Assembly: GCA_035345935.1 (NCBI GenBank)
Contig: DAORDK010000001.1
Span: 24,111-88,110 of the forward strand
DNA length: 64,000 nt
Source: SSSZ01 sp035345935
Lineage (GTDB): Bacteria; Pseudomonadota; Gammaproteobacteria; Burkholderiales; Rhodocyclaceae
Reading direction: 5' to 3'
Of the stretch, positions 56,279-64,000 are shown piece after piece. The notes below the pieces were generated by a model that made no database searches, was not told the origin of the DNA, and worked only from the letters and a program-made list of their open reading frames with translations. Every line of letters begins with the position of its first letter. Position 1 is the stretch's first letter. The position numbers and the translations under genes were made by a program.

Positions 56279-56925
56279 TTCGCCCTGCCGCAGCTTCCTC
56301 CGGCAGCCCAGTCGCCTCGCGCAGGGTGCCGCGCCGCGGCAATTCTTTCGCCGCCCCCCGGACTCTCGTCGTGGCGACCTGTCTGATGGCCTCGGCCGCC
56401 GTCGAGGCCCAGTTCGAAAGCTCGCCCGGCAGGGCGGACGAACTCCCCGCCTCGGCGATCCACGTCCAAGAGCCCGCCGCCGACGAGGTCGCGGTGGTCA
56501 TCAATGCCAACGCCACTTTCGGCAACCACGCCGGAATCTTCGTCGGCCCACGGCTCAGCGATCCGGCCGGCAGCTACGCCGCGACCCGCCGCCGGATTGC
56601 GGGCTGGGTCCAAGGACTCGCCGACTACGTCCGCTACCAGACCACCGACGGACCCCGCATCCGGATCTACCGTTTCCGGCTCGATCCGGATTCCCTCGCC
56701 GCCCTCGCTTCGCGTCTGCCGGAAGCCGACCGGGCGGCCCCCCTTTACTGTGCCACGGCAGTCCAGAACGCGATTGCCGGCATCGGCCCCTTCGTCGGTA
56801 TCCCATCCGCTGGCTGGACCAGTCCCGCCAGTGTGGCCCGGCTCCTGGACCGCCTCCTCACCCGCCTCCCTGATGGCGGATACTGCCAATTGCCCGACGG
56901 TACGCGCTGCGCGACCGAGCAGTGA
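56275..56925 (+). CDS. Exported papain-like (permuted NlpC/P60-type) protein
   Basis: A 216-residue protein with an N-terminal basic region, a hydrophobic stretch (TLVVATCLMASAAVEA, residues 30-45) probably serving as signal, then a mature domain. GNHAGIFVG (His85) and a later YCATAVQNAI (Cys159) give the His-then-Cys order of circularly permuted papain-like enzymes of the NlpC/P60 and DUF4105 kind, which cleave amide or acyl bonds. The assignment is motif-based. Its start overlaps the rlmJ stop (ATGA). Confidence 0.55.
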   Translation: MIRPAAASSGSPVASRRVPRRGNSFAAPRTLVVATCLMASAAVEAQFESSPGRADELPASAIHVQEPAADEVAVVINANATFGNHAGIFVGPRLSDPAGSYAATRRRIAGWVQGLADYVRYQTTDGPRIRIYRFRLDPDSLAALASRLPEADRAAPLYCATAVQNAIAGIGPFVGIPSAGWTSPASVARLLDRLLTRLPDGGYCQLPDGTRCATEQ

Positions 56926-57052
56926 GGCGGAGGACTGCGCCGGCTGCCGGGCTCCGCAATGGGAGAAAGGATCATCTCCGCCCGGACCGTCCGCCCGCAA
57001 GCAAAGCAAGGGATGAGGCGGCGTGCTGTCCGCGTCGTCGCGATCCAGACGA

Positions 57053-57409
57053 CTAACCCAAGCGGTCGTATTTGTCGCTGCGGCCGCGGCTCTTGTCCAC
57101 CGGGTATTTCTCTGCGTTCTTGACCAGTTTCCGGCGGGCCGCCTCGAGCAGATCGATGCCGGCCAGATCGGCGATGAGCAGCAGATAGAGCAGGATGTCG
57201 GCGCATTCGTCGCGCAAGGCCTCGGCCCCCGCCGGGTCGCCCGGCAAGGCCTCGATCTCGGGGTCGAGCTTCCATTGGGTCAGTTCGAGCAGCTCGGCAG
57301 CCTCCAGATTGAGGGAGACAATGAGACTGCGCAGCGTATGGAACTGGCGCCAGTCGCGTTCGTCGCGAAAGGCCAGCAGGGCCTGCTGCAGCGCATCGAG
57401 TTCGCTCAA
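57053..57409 (-). CDS. MazG-like nucleotide pyrophosphohydrolase
   Basis: A 118-residue single-domain all-alpha NTP pyrophosphatase. The metal-binding ExxE in NLEAAELLELTQW and the downstream ECADILLYLLLIAD motif are intact, as is the KLVKNAEKYPVDKSRG tail of the dCTPase-like subgroup. It removes non-canonical or excess nucleotides. A 127-base gap with nothing recognisable separates it from the papain-like gene; divergent from yrdA. Confidence 0.92.
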   Translation of the reverse strand: MSELDALQQALLAFRDERDWRQFHTLRSLIVSLNLEAAELLELTQWKLDPEIEALPGDPAGAEALRDECADILLYLLLIADLAGIDLLEAARRKLVKNAEKYPVDKSRGRSDKYDRLG

Positions 57410-57445
57410 TTACAATCTCCGCCTGGACCTCAAGGAGCCTGCATC

Positions 57446-57967
57446 ATGCCCATTTTCCGCATCGACGAGAAGTCGCCCTGCATCGACCCCAGCGCCTGGG
57501 TCGCCCCCAACGCCACGATCATCGGCGACGTGCGCCTGGCCGCCGGGGCCTCGGTCTGGTGGAACGCCGTCCTGCGCGGGGACAACGACCCCATTTCCAT
57601 CGGCGAGAACACTAACATCCAGGACGGCTCGGTCCTCCACACCGACGAGGGCGTACCCCTCCACCTGGGCCGCGACGTCACCGTCGGTCATCTGGTGATG
57701 CTCCACGGGTGTACCGTGGGCGATGGCAGCCTGATCGGCATCGGCTCCATCGTCCTCAATCGGGCGGTCATCGGGCAGGGCTCCATCGTCGGAGCCAATA
57801 CCCTGATTCCTGAAGGGAAGACCTATCCCGACCGGGTGCTCATCGTGGGCTCCCCGGGCAAGGTCATCCGCAGCTTGACCGACGAAGAAGTCTTGCGCCT
57901 GAGGGCTTCCGCGACCCACTACGTCGGCAACGCCGGTCGCTACCGGGATCGCCTGATCCCCCTCTGA
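57446..57967 (+). CDS. yrdA: Gamma-carbonic-anhydrase family protein (YrdA)
   Basis: The 173-residue left-handed beta-helix protein has hexapeptide repeats (APNATIIGDVRLAAGASV) and the metal-site residues in VLHTDEGVPLHLGRDVTVGH and MLHGCTVG. Many family members bind zinc without proven carbonic anhydrase activity. AAGGAG precedes the ATG, and TACAAT at 57411-57416 may be the -10 box. Confidence 0.93.
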   Translation: MPIFRIDEKSPCIDPSAWVAPNATIIGDVRLAAGASVWWNAVLRGDNDPISIGENTNIQDGSVLHTDEGVPLHLGRDVTVGHLVMLHGCTVGDGSLIGIGSIVLNRAVIGQGSIVGANTLIPEGKTYPDRVLIVGSPGKVIRSLTDEEVLRLRASATHYVGNAGRYRDRLIPL

Positions 57968-58041
57968 GCGGGCCATAGAAGCGCCTTGTCATTTGGCTGC
58001 GGATTGCGCATAGTTCGCCCTTTTTTCGCTCCGCCCCCCGC

Positions 58042-60360
58042 ATGCTCCCCCCCATCGAACACCGCATCGCCCTCGAACTCGGGGTGCGCCCCACCCAGGT
58101 CGTCGCCGCCATCGCCCTCCTCGACGAGGGCGCCACGGTGCCCTTCATCGCCCGTTACCGCAAGGAAGCCACCGGCGAACTGGACGATACCCAGCTGCGC
58201 AATCTGGAAGAGCGCCTCCACTACCTCCGCGAGCTGGAGGAACGCCGCGCTGCCATCGTCGCCAGCATAGCCGAACAAGGCAAGCTGACGCCGGAACTGA
58301 AGGCCGAGATCGACGACGCCGAAACGAAGCAGCGCCTGGAAGACCTCTATCTGCCCTACAAGCAGAAGCGCCGTACCAAGGCACAGATCGCCCGGGAAGC
58401 CGGCATCGAGCCCTTGGCCTTCGCCTTGCTGGACAATCACGCGCTCGAGCCGGAGGCCGAGGCTGAAAAATACCTCAATGCCGATGCCGGTTTCGCCGAC
58501 GCCAAGGCCGTCCTCGACGGCGCCCGGCAGATCCTGATGGAAAAATTCGCCGAAGACGCCGAACTCCTCGGCCAACTGCGGGAATACCTGAATGACCACG
58601 GATTCGTGAAATCCAAGGTCGTAGAGGGCAAGGAAGCCGAGGGGGCCAAATTCCGCGACTGGTTCGACTTCGCCGAACCCATCGCCGCAATGCCCTCCCA
58701 CCGGGCGCTCGCCCTGCTGCGCGGGCGCAACGAGGGCTTCCTGGCGATCAGTCTGGTGCTGGATTGCGAACTCCAGGAAGACATGCCGCGCAACGCCCAG
58801 AACCCCTGCGAGCAGCGCATCGCCGCCCGCTTCGGCATCCGCGACCAGGGCCGCCCGGCCGACAAATGGCTAGGCGATACCGTGCGCTGGACCTGGAAGG
58901 TCAAGGTTTATACCCACCTGGAACTCGAATTGATGAACGCCCTGCGGGAAAGGGCGGAGGAAGAAGCCATCCGCGTCTTTGCCCGCAATCTCAAGGACCT
59001 CCTGCTCGCCGCCCCGGCCGGCCAGCACGCCACCATGGGCATCGACCCGGGTATCCGCACCGGCTGCAAGATCGCGGTCGTTGACGCCACCGGCAAGCTC
59101 CTCGACACGGCCACCATCTATCCCCACGAACCGCGCTGCGACTGGGATGGTTCCCTGGCCACCATCGCCCGCCTGGCGGCCAAGCATGGGGTCAGTCTGG
59201 TGGCCATCGGCAACGGCACCGCCAGCCGGGAGACCGACAAGCTGGTCGCCGAGGTGATGAAGCGCTATCCCGAGGCGCGCCTGACCAAGATCGTGGTGTC
59301 GGAGGCCGGCGCCTCGGTCTATTCGGCGTCCGAATTCGCCGCCAAGGAGTTTCCCGAACTGGACGTCTCGCTGCGCGGCGCCGTCTCGATTGCCCGCCGC
59401 CTGCAGGACCCCCTGGCCGAACTGGTCAAGATCGAGCCCAAATCCATCGGCGTCGGTCAGTACCAGCACGACGTCTCGCAAACCAAGCTGGCGCGCAGCC
59501 TCGATGCGGTGGTGGAGGATTGCGTCAATGCCGTCGGCGTCGATGTCAATACGGCCTCAATTCCGCTGCTGACCCGCATCTCGGGCCTCAACGCCGGGCT
59601 GGCCGCCAACATCGTAGGCTATCGGGATGCCCATGGCGCCTTCAGAACCCGGGAGGAATTGAGGAAGGTGCCTCGCCTGGGCGACAAGACCTTTGAGCAG
59701 GCGGCCGGTTTCCTGCGCATTCCCAACGGCGACAACCCCCTCGATGCCTCTGCCGTCCACCCGGAAGCCTATCCCCTGGTGGAAAGGATCGTCGTGGATC
59801 TCAAGAAGCCGATCGGGGAGATCATCGGCAACCCGTTGGCCCAGCGTCTCAGCGCGCAGAAATACGCCGACGGGCGCTTCGGCATCTACACCGTCCAGGA
59901 CATCATCCGCGAGCTGGAAAAGCCCGGCCGGGATCCGCGACCCGAATTCAAGACCGCCACTTTCGCCGACGGCATCGAGGCCATGAAGGACCTCAAGCCG
60001 GGCATGATCCTGGAAGGGGTGGTGACCAACGTCGCGGCCTTTGGCGCCTTCGTGGACATCGGCGTACACCAGGATGGCCTGGTCCATGTCTCCGCCCTCT
60101 CCGAAAAATTCGTCAAGGATCCCCACACGGTGGTCAAGGCGGGCCAGGTGGTCAAGGTCAAGGTCCTGGAAGTGGACTTGCCGCGCCAACGGATTTCCCT
60201 GACCATGCGCATGTCAGACGAACCTTCAAAAGCCCGGCGCACCGAGACGGATTCCGGAGTCCGGGGCGCCTACGGGGCCGGTCGACCGGCCCCACGCCAG
60301 AACACTCCTCCCCCCGCCAGCGGTGCCATGGCAGCCGCCTTCGCAAAATTGAGAAAGTGA
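58042..60360 (+). CDS. tex: Tex: S1-domain RNA-binding transcription accessory protein
   Basis: A 772-residue protein of the Tex family: N-terminal helical domain (ATVPFIARYRKEATGELDD), YqgF-like RNase H-fold domain (about 330-460, MGIDPGIRTGCKIAVVD), helix-hairpin-helix segments (about 500-570) and a C-terminal S1 domain (GMILEGVVTNVAAFGAFVDI). Tex binds RNA and affects transcription and virulence gene expression in other bacteria; mechanism not fully settled. It is followed closely by arsC-like and hslO. Confidence 0.95.
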   Translation: MLPPIEHRIALELGVRPTQVVAAIALLDEGATVPFIARYRKEATGELDDTQLRNLEERLHYLRELEERRAAIVASIAEQGKLTPELKAEIDDAETKQRLEDLYLPYKQKRRTKAQIAREAGIEPLAFALLDNHALEPEAEAEKYLNADAGFADAKAVLDGARQILMEKFAEDAELLGQLREYLNDHGFVKSKVVEGKEAEGAKFRDWFDFAEPIAAMPSHRALALLRGRNEGFLAISLVLDCELQEDMPRNAQNPCEQRIAARFGIRDQGRPADKWLGDTVRWTWKVKVYTHLELELMNALRERAEEEAIRVFARNLKDLLLAAPAGQHATMGIDPGIRTGCKIAVVDATGKLLDTATIYPHEPRCDWDGSLATIARLAAKHGVSLVAIGNGTASRETDKLVAEVMKRYPEARLTKIVVSEAGASVYSASEFAAKEFPELDVSLRGAVSIARRLQDPLAELVKIEPKSIGVGQYQHDVSQTKLARSLDAVVEDCVNAVGVDVNTASIPLLTRISGLNAGLAANIVGYRDAHGAFRTREELRKVPRLGDKTFEQAAGFLRIPNGDNPLDASAVHPEAYPLVERIVVDLKKPIGEIIGNPLAQRLSAQKYADGRFGIYTVQDIIRELEKPGRDPRPEFKTATFADGIEAMKDLKPGMILEGVVTNVAAFGAFVDIGVHQDGLVHVSALSEKFVKDPHTVVKAGQVVKVKVLEVDLPRQRISLTMRMSDEPSKARRTETDSGVRGAYGAGRPAPRQNTPPPASGAMAAAFAKLRK

Positions 60361-60361
60361 C

Positions 60362-60706
60362 ATGATCCAGGTCTTCGGCATCAAGAACTGCGACACCATG
60401 AAAAAGGCCTTCACGTGGCTGGAGACGCAGCAACTCGCTTACGAATTCATCGACTACAAGAAAGCCGGGATCGCCGAGAGCCATCTGCCCGACTGGAATC
60501 GGCGGGTGGGGTGGAAGACCCTGCTCAACACCCGCGGGCTGATGTGGAAGAAACTCACCGACGGCGAGCGCGCCGATGTGGACGAAGCCAAGGCGCTGAT
60601 CCTCATGTCCCGCTACCCTGCCCTGATCAAGCGCCCGGTACTCGATACCGGACAAATCCTTCTCGTCGGCTTCGATCCGGAAACCTACGCCAAGACGGTC
60701 AAATGA
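60362..60706 (+). CDS. ArsC/Spx-family thioredoxin-fold protein (YffB type)
   Basis: A 114-residue protein with the YffB-like start IQVFGIKNCDTMKKAFTWL, where Cys11 is the single redox cysteine, and the conserved RGLMWKKL and RPVL segments. Family members have glutathione-dependent reductase activity rather than arsenate reduction. It lies one base after the tex stop, and its stop overlaps the hslO start (ATGA). Confidence 0.9.
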   Translation: MIQVFGIKNCDTMKKAFTWLETQQLAYEFIDYKKAGIAESHLPDWNRRVGWKTLLNTRGLMWKKLTDGERADVDEAKALILMSRYPALIKRPVLDTGQILLVGFDPETYAKTVK

Positions 60707-61578
60707 CCGATAGCGTCCGGCGCTTTCTCTTCGAATCCCTCGACATCCGGGGCGCGTTCGTCCAAATGGACCAGAGCTGGCGGCAGATGCAGGCCGGCCG
60801 GGACTATCCGACTCCGGTCTGCGGCTTGCTGGGCGAACTGGCCGCCGTCACCGCGCTGATCGCCGCCCAGCTGAAACAGCCGGGTCGGATCACCCTTCAG
60901 TTGCGGGGCGCAGGGCCGATCCGACTACTGGTGGTCGATTGCGACGACGAATTGCGACTGCGCGGCATGGCCCATTGCCCGGAGGTTGTCCTGCCCGATT
61001 CCGCTCCCTTCCTCCTGGGGGCCGGACAGGGCGGCCAACTGATGATGAGCCTGGACCTCCCGACGGCGCAGCAACCGTACCAGAGCTTCGTCCCCCTCGT
61101 GGGCCAGACCATCGCCGAAATCTTCCAGCACTTCCTGGAGCAGTCCGAACAACAGCCGTCACGCCTCTTTCTCGCCGCCACCGAGGAGGGGGCCGCCTGC
61201 CTTTTCCTCCAGAAGCTGCCGGACGCCGACCACCGCGATCCCGACGGCTGGACGCGCCTCTGCCACTTGGCCTCGACGGTGAAGCCCCTGGAACTCCTCG
61301 CCCTCGACGCAAAGACACTCTTGAACCGCCTGTTCCACGAAGACATGGGTGACTCCTTCCGGCTCTACGACCCCGTCCCCGTCAGCTACCACTGCCCGGA
61401 GGACTGGGAGAAAGTACGCCGCGTCATCCGCAGCCTGGGGCGCGACGAGGCAGAAGCCCTGGTGCGGGAGCGCGGCTCCATCGTCCTGCGGGACGATCTG
61501 TGCAATCGGGAGTACCGTTTCGGCCCCGAGGAAGTCGCCGCTCTGTTCGATCCGGGCGAAACCCCGACCCTCCACTAA
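60703..61578 (+). CDS. hslO: Hsp33-family chaperone with incomplete zinc-cysteine site
   Basis: A 291-residue Hsp33: the N-terminal substrate-binding fold (FVQMDQSWRQMQAGRDYPTP, GAGQGGQLMMSLDLP) is well conserved. In redox-regulated Hsp33 the C-terminal switch holds CxC and CxxC. Here the first pair reads HCPED, with Cys231 present and Glu233 in the place of the second Cys. The second reads DDLCN, with Cys267 present and Asp264 in the place of its first Cys. Two of four ligands are therefore missing and zinc binding or the oxidative switch is probably altered. No frameshift is visible. It overlaps the upstream gene by 4 bases. Confidence 0.92.
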   Translation: MTDSVRRFLFESLDIRGAFVQMDQSWRQMQAGRDYPTPVCGLLGELAAVTALIAAQLKQPGRITLQLRGAGPIRLLVVDCDDELRLRGMAHCPEVVLPDSAPFLLGAGQGGQLMMSLDLPTAQQPYQSFVPLVGQTIAEIFQHFLEQSEQQPSRLFLAATEEGAACLFLQKLPDADHRDPDGWTRLCHLASTVKPLELLALDAKTLLNRLFHEDMGDSFRLYDPVPVSYHCPEDWEKVRRVIRSLGRDEAEALVRERGSIVLRDDLCNREYRFGPEEVAALFDPGETPTLH

Positions 61579-61585
61579 GTCCGAC

Positions 61586-62926
61586 ATGGCCACCCTCGAC
61601 CACGCCATCCTCTCCCGCCAGGTCGAGCTGCTCTACCGCAATACCGCCCTAGGGCAAGCGATTTCCCTCTTCAACGGCACGCTGCTCGCCTTGCTCTGGC
61701 GTGAGAGCGTCGGCATCACGACCACCCTGGCCTGGTGGCTGATCATGGCCTCCGTCGCGGGTGCCCGGGTCGTTCTGGCCCGTCGCTATCGCCATCAGGC
61801 GGCGGAGAGCCAGTCCGCCACCCCCTGGCTCAAAGCCCTCCTGCTGGGTGCGGCGACTTCCGGCCTGGTTTGGGCCTTCGGCGGTTGGCTGTTCATGGCC
61901 GGCGACGACGACTTGCGGCTCTTTTTTACCGCCTTCCTGATGGCCGGCATGACCGCCGGCGCGGTACCCTTCCTGGGCGCTCATCGGGTCGCCTTCCGCG
62001 TCTACGCCTGGCCTATCATCCTGACGACACTCTTCTGCGGCCTGGGAACCGACATGCTGCACCTGTCCTTCTCCCTCATGGCAGCAGCCTTTCTGTTCGG
62101 CGTGACGCGGAGTGCCGATCACTTCCACGATGCTTTCCAGGAAACGCTGCGCCTGGAGCAGGAGAAGGATAGGCTCCTGACCGATCTCACCACCGCCAAG
62201 GTCCGTGCCGAGGCGTCGGCCCACGCAAAGGCCCGTTTTCTCGCCAGCATCAGCCATGAGTTGCGCACTCCCATGAACGGCATCATGGGCATGGCCGATC
62301 TGCTCGCCGGCGAGAACCTGAGTCCGGAACAGCGCGAGCTGCTTCTTCCCCTGCGGGAATCCGCCGACGAATTGTTGGGCAAGATCGAGAACATGATCGA
62401 GTTGTCCGAGCTTGAGGTGGGGCAGATTCAGCTCCACGAGGCAGCTTTCAGCCTCGCCGAGCTACTGCCTGCCATCCTCGGCGACCTGGAACGCAGGGCC
62501 ATAGCCAAAGGACTGCGCTTCTCCATGGACGCCGCCCCGGATTTGCCCGAAATCGTGGTCGGCGATCTGGGCAAGCTGCGCAAGATTCTCCTGCATGTGG
62601 TCGATAACGCAGTGAAATTCACACCCCAGGGCGAGGTGCAGGTCACCGTCCACCGCGAGACGGAAGGGGGAAGGACGTCGTCGCTGGTGATCGTGGTTCG
62701 CGATTCCGGGCCCGGTATTCCCTTGGCCGAGCAAGGCCACTTGTTCGAAATCTTCACTCCCGGCAACAGCGAGGGCACCCATCGCCATGGCGGTACCGGC
62801 ATTGGACTGCCCATCGCCCACCGGCTTTGCGAAGCGATGGGGGGAACCCTCCGCTTGGAAAGCGCTTCCGGGCATGGAACCACGGTGCGCCTGCAATTGC
62901 CTTTCCTCTTCCCCGATGCGTTGTGA
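61586..62926 (+). CDS. Multi-spanning membrane sensor histidine kinase
   Basis: A 446-residue kinase. The first 175 residues hold about six hydrophobic segments with no large periplasmic domain, like MASE-type integral membrane sensors. HisKA follows with ISHELRTPMNGIMGMAD (His224), then HATPase with an intact N box and HRHGGTGIGLPIAHRL. There is no receiver domain. The gene starts seven bases after hslO. A response regulator is not adjacent. The signal is unknown; position after hslO suggests a stress-related input, which is only a guess. Confidence 0.9.
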   Translation: MATLDHAILSRQVELLYRNTALGQAISLFNGTLLALLWRESVGITTTLAWWLIMASVAGARVVLARRYRHQAAESQSATPWLKALLLGAATSGLVWAFGGWLFMAGDDDLRLFFTAFLMAGMTAGAVPFLGAHRVAFRVYAWPIILTTLFCGLGTDMLHLSFSLMAAAFLFGVTRSADHFHDAFQETLRLEQEKDRLLTDLTTAKVRAEASAHAKARFLASISHELRTPMNGIMGMADLLAGENLSPEQRELLLPLRESADELLGKIENMIELSELEVGQIQLHEAAFSLAELLPAILGDLERRAIAKGLRFSMDAAPDLPEIVVGDLGKLRKILLHVVDNAVKFTPQGEVQVTVHRETEGGRTSSLVIVVRDSGPGIPLAEQGHLFEIFTPGNSEGTHRHGGTGIGLPIAHRLCEAMGGTLRLESASGHGTTVRLQLPFLFPDAL

Positions 62927-63015
62927 AGGATTGCGCAAGCACGCAGCCCGGGGCTAAAAGAACCGCCAGGGCCTCGCGGCAGCCTGGCGAAGCGCGACCG
63001 CCGGCTCAGCCCGTA

Positions 63016-64000
63016 TCAGACGACTTTGCCGGGATTCATCACCCCGCGGGGATCGAGGGCGGCCTTGACCGCCCGCATCAGGGCCAGCTCAATGGAGCTC
63101 TTGTAGCGCCGGATTTCGTCGCGCTTCAGTTGCCCGATTCCGTGCTCGGCGGAAATCGAGCCGTCCAGCCCGTGTACGATGTCGTGGACCAGCCGGTGGA
63201 CCTCGCCCTGACGGTCGATGAGCTCCGCATTGCGGGCGGGATCGGGGCGGGATACGTTGTAGTGGAGGTTGCCGTCGCCGACATGGCCGAAAGCGATGAT
63301 GCGCACCCCGGGAAAGGCTTGGACCAAGGCCGAATCCGCCCGGGCGAGGAAATCCGGAATCGCCGAGACGGGGACCGAAATGTCATGCTTGACGCTGATT
63401 CCCTCGATTTTCTGCGCCTCCGAAAGCGACTCCCGCAGGTGCCAAAGACTGCGCGACTGGCTGGATGACTGGGCGAGGACCGCATCGGCGGCGATACCCT
63501 TGGCGATTGCGTCGCCCAGCCAGTATTCCAGGTCGGAATCGAGAGTCGCCTGACCGCAGCCCGCCGCAAGCTCGCACAGGACATACCAAGCGGAGACCGC
63601 CGTGGGTCGGCGGGTTCCGGGGATATGGCGCAGCGCCAGGTCCAGGGCGCCCTCGGAAACCAGTTCGAAGGCGGTCAGGCGGGCGTCGAAGGCGCTCTGC
63701 GCGCTGGCGAGCAGGGCCAGCGCCGCGGCCGGGTCGGCAACGTTGATCCAGGCGGTGGCCTGGGCGACCGGCAGAGGGAAAAGCTTGAGCGAAGCCGCGG
63801 TGATGATGCCGAGCGTTCCTTCCGAGCCGATGAAAAGCTGCTTCAGATCGTAGCCGGTGTTGTCCTTGCGCAGGGCGCGCAGGCCGTTCCAGAGACTGCC
63901 GTCGGGAAGCACCGCTTCGAGGCCGAGAACCAGATCCCGGGTGGTCCCGTAGCGCAGAACATGGACGCCGCCGGCATTGGTGGCCAGGTTGCCGCCGATC
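63016..64000 (-). CDS. FAD-linked oxidase of the GlcD/D-2-hydroxyacid dehydrogenase family (5' truncated)
   Basis: The frame stays open to the window edge, so the N-terminus is missing. The visible 328 residues include the end of the FAD-binding PCMH domain (GGNLATNAGG, LFIGSEGTLGIIT) and the complete C-terminal cap domain with the substrate/metal motif AFGHVGDGNLHYNV and SAEHGIGQLKR. Relatives oxidise D-lactate, glycolate or D-2-hydroxyglutarate; the exact substrate cannot be settled here. Confidence 0.93.
   Translation of the reverse strand, partial: IGGNLATNAGGVHVLRYGTTRDLVLGLEAVLPDGSLWNGLRALRKDNTGYDLKQLFIGSEGTLGIITAASLKLFPLPVAQATAWINVADPAAALALLASAQSAFDARLTAFELVSEGALDLALRHIPGTRRPTAVSAWYVLCELAAGCGQATLDSDLEYWLGDAIAKGIAADAVLAQSSSQSRSLWHLRESLSEAQKIEGISVKHDISVPVSAIPDFLARADSALVQAFPGVRIIAFGHVGDGNLHYNVSRPDPARNAELIDRQGEVHRLVHDIVHGLDGSISAEHGIGQLKRDEIRRYKSSIELALMRAVKAALDPRGVMNPGKVV

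Overview
The window is GC-rich, almost fully coding DNA with a gene repertoire typical of a betaproteobacterium. An origin in the Rhodocyclales is my inference, resting on PhaB, two-gene NorEF-like, DUF3301, DUF2189, RlmJ and AmmeMemoRadiSam genes beside ordinary Gram-negative housekeeping genes. I see no rRNA, tRNA, CRISPR array, insertion sequence or phage. It reads as core chromosome with a few accessory sensory modules, not as an island. No base composition or database search was computed.

Layout. 1-9.8 kb: tail of an unidentified gene, a large PutA, then a response-regulator/HD-GYP protein translationally overlapped with a 1582-residue CBS-PAS-GAF hybrid kinase. 9.9-18.4 kb: LplT-like transporter; tsaB-rimI-uracil-DNA-glycosylase operon; a solute-binding protein; a small charged periplasmic protein divergent from an OmpR/EnvZ pair; ispD-ispF-thpR. 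18.4-21.5 kb: the three AmmeMemoRadiSam genes plus a degenerate alpha/beta-hydrolase in one overlapping operon. 21.5-29 kb: a solute-binding protein plus hybrid kinase operon, a small (p)ppGpp-hydrolase-like HD protein, and a porin / PstS-like / diguanylate cyclase operon. 29-41.8 kb: mfd, chrA, modBC without modA, a sirtuin operon with non-ATG starts, NorEF-like genes, phaB, a FIST protein and phhB. 42-49 kb: solute-binding protein, azoR-pirin-DedA/rhodanese operon divergent from its LysR regulator with a clear palindromic operator, and a DEAD-box helicase. 49-57 kb: mostly uncharacterised envelope and signalling proteins, plus yeaD and rlmJ. 57-64 kb: MazG-like pyrophosphohydrolase, gamma-carbonic anhydrase, tex, an ArsC-family protein, an Hsp33 with half its zinc cysteines missing, a membrane histidine kinase and a 5'-truncated GlcD-type oxidase.

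Themes. Signalling is dense: four histidine kinases, three of them with a co-located partner gene, plus one GGDEF and one HD-GYP enzyme, so both making and breaking of c-di-GMP are encoded. Several operons are stitched with 4-base stop/start overlaps, in four cases with GTG, TTG or CTG as start. Several housekeeping genes (tsaB, ispD, mfd, rlmJ) have a -10-like box only 6-10 bases before the start codon and no Shine-Dalgarno sequence, which suggests leaderless or nearly leaderless mRNAs. The best candidates for undescribed biology are the AmmeMemoRadiSam cassette with its apparently nucleophile-less hydrolase, the porin/PstS-like/GGDEF operon, the sirtuin/HExxH/small-protein operon, and the altered Hsp33.
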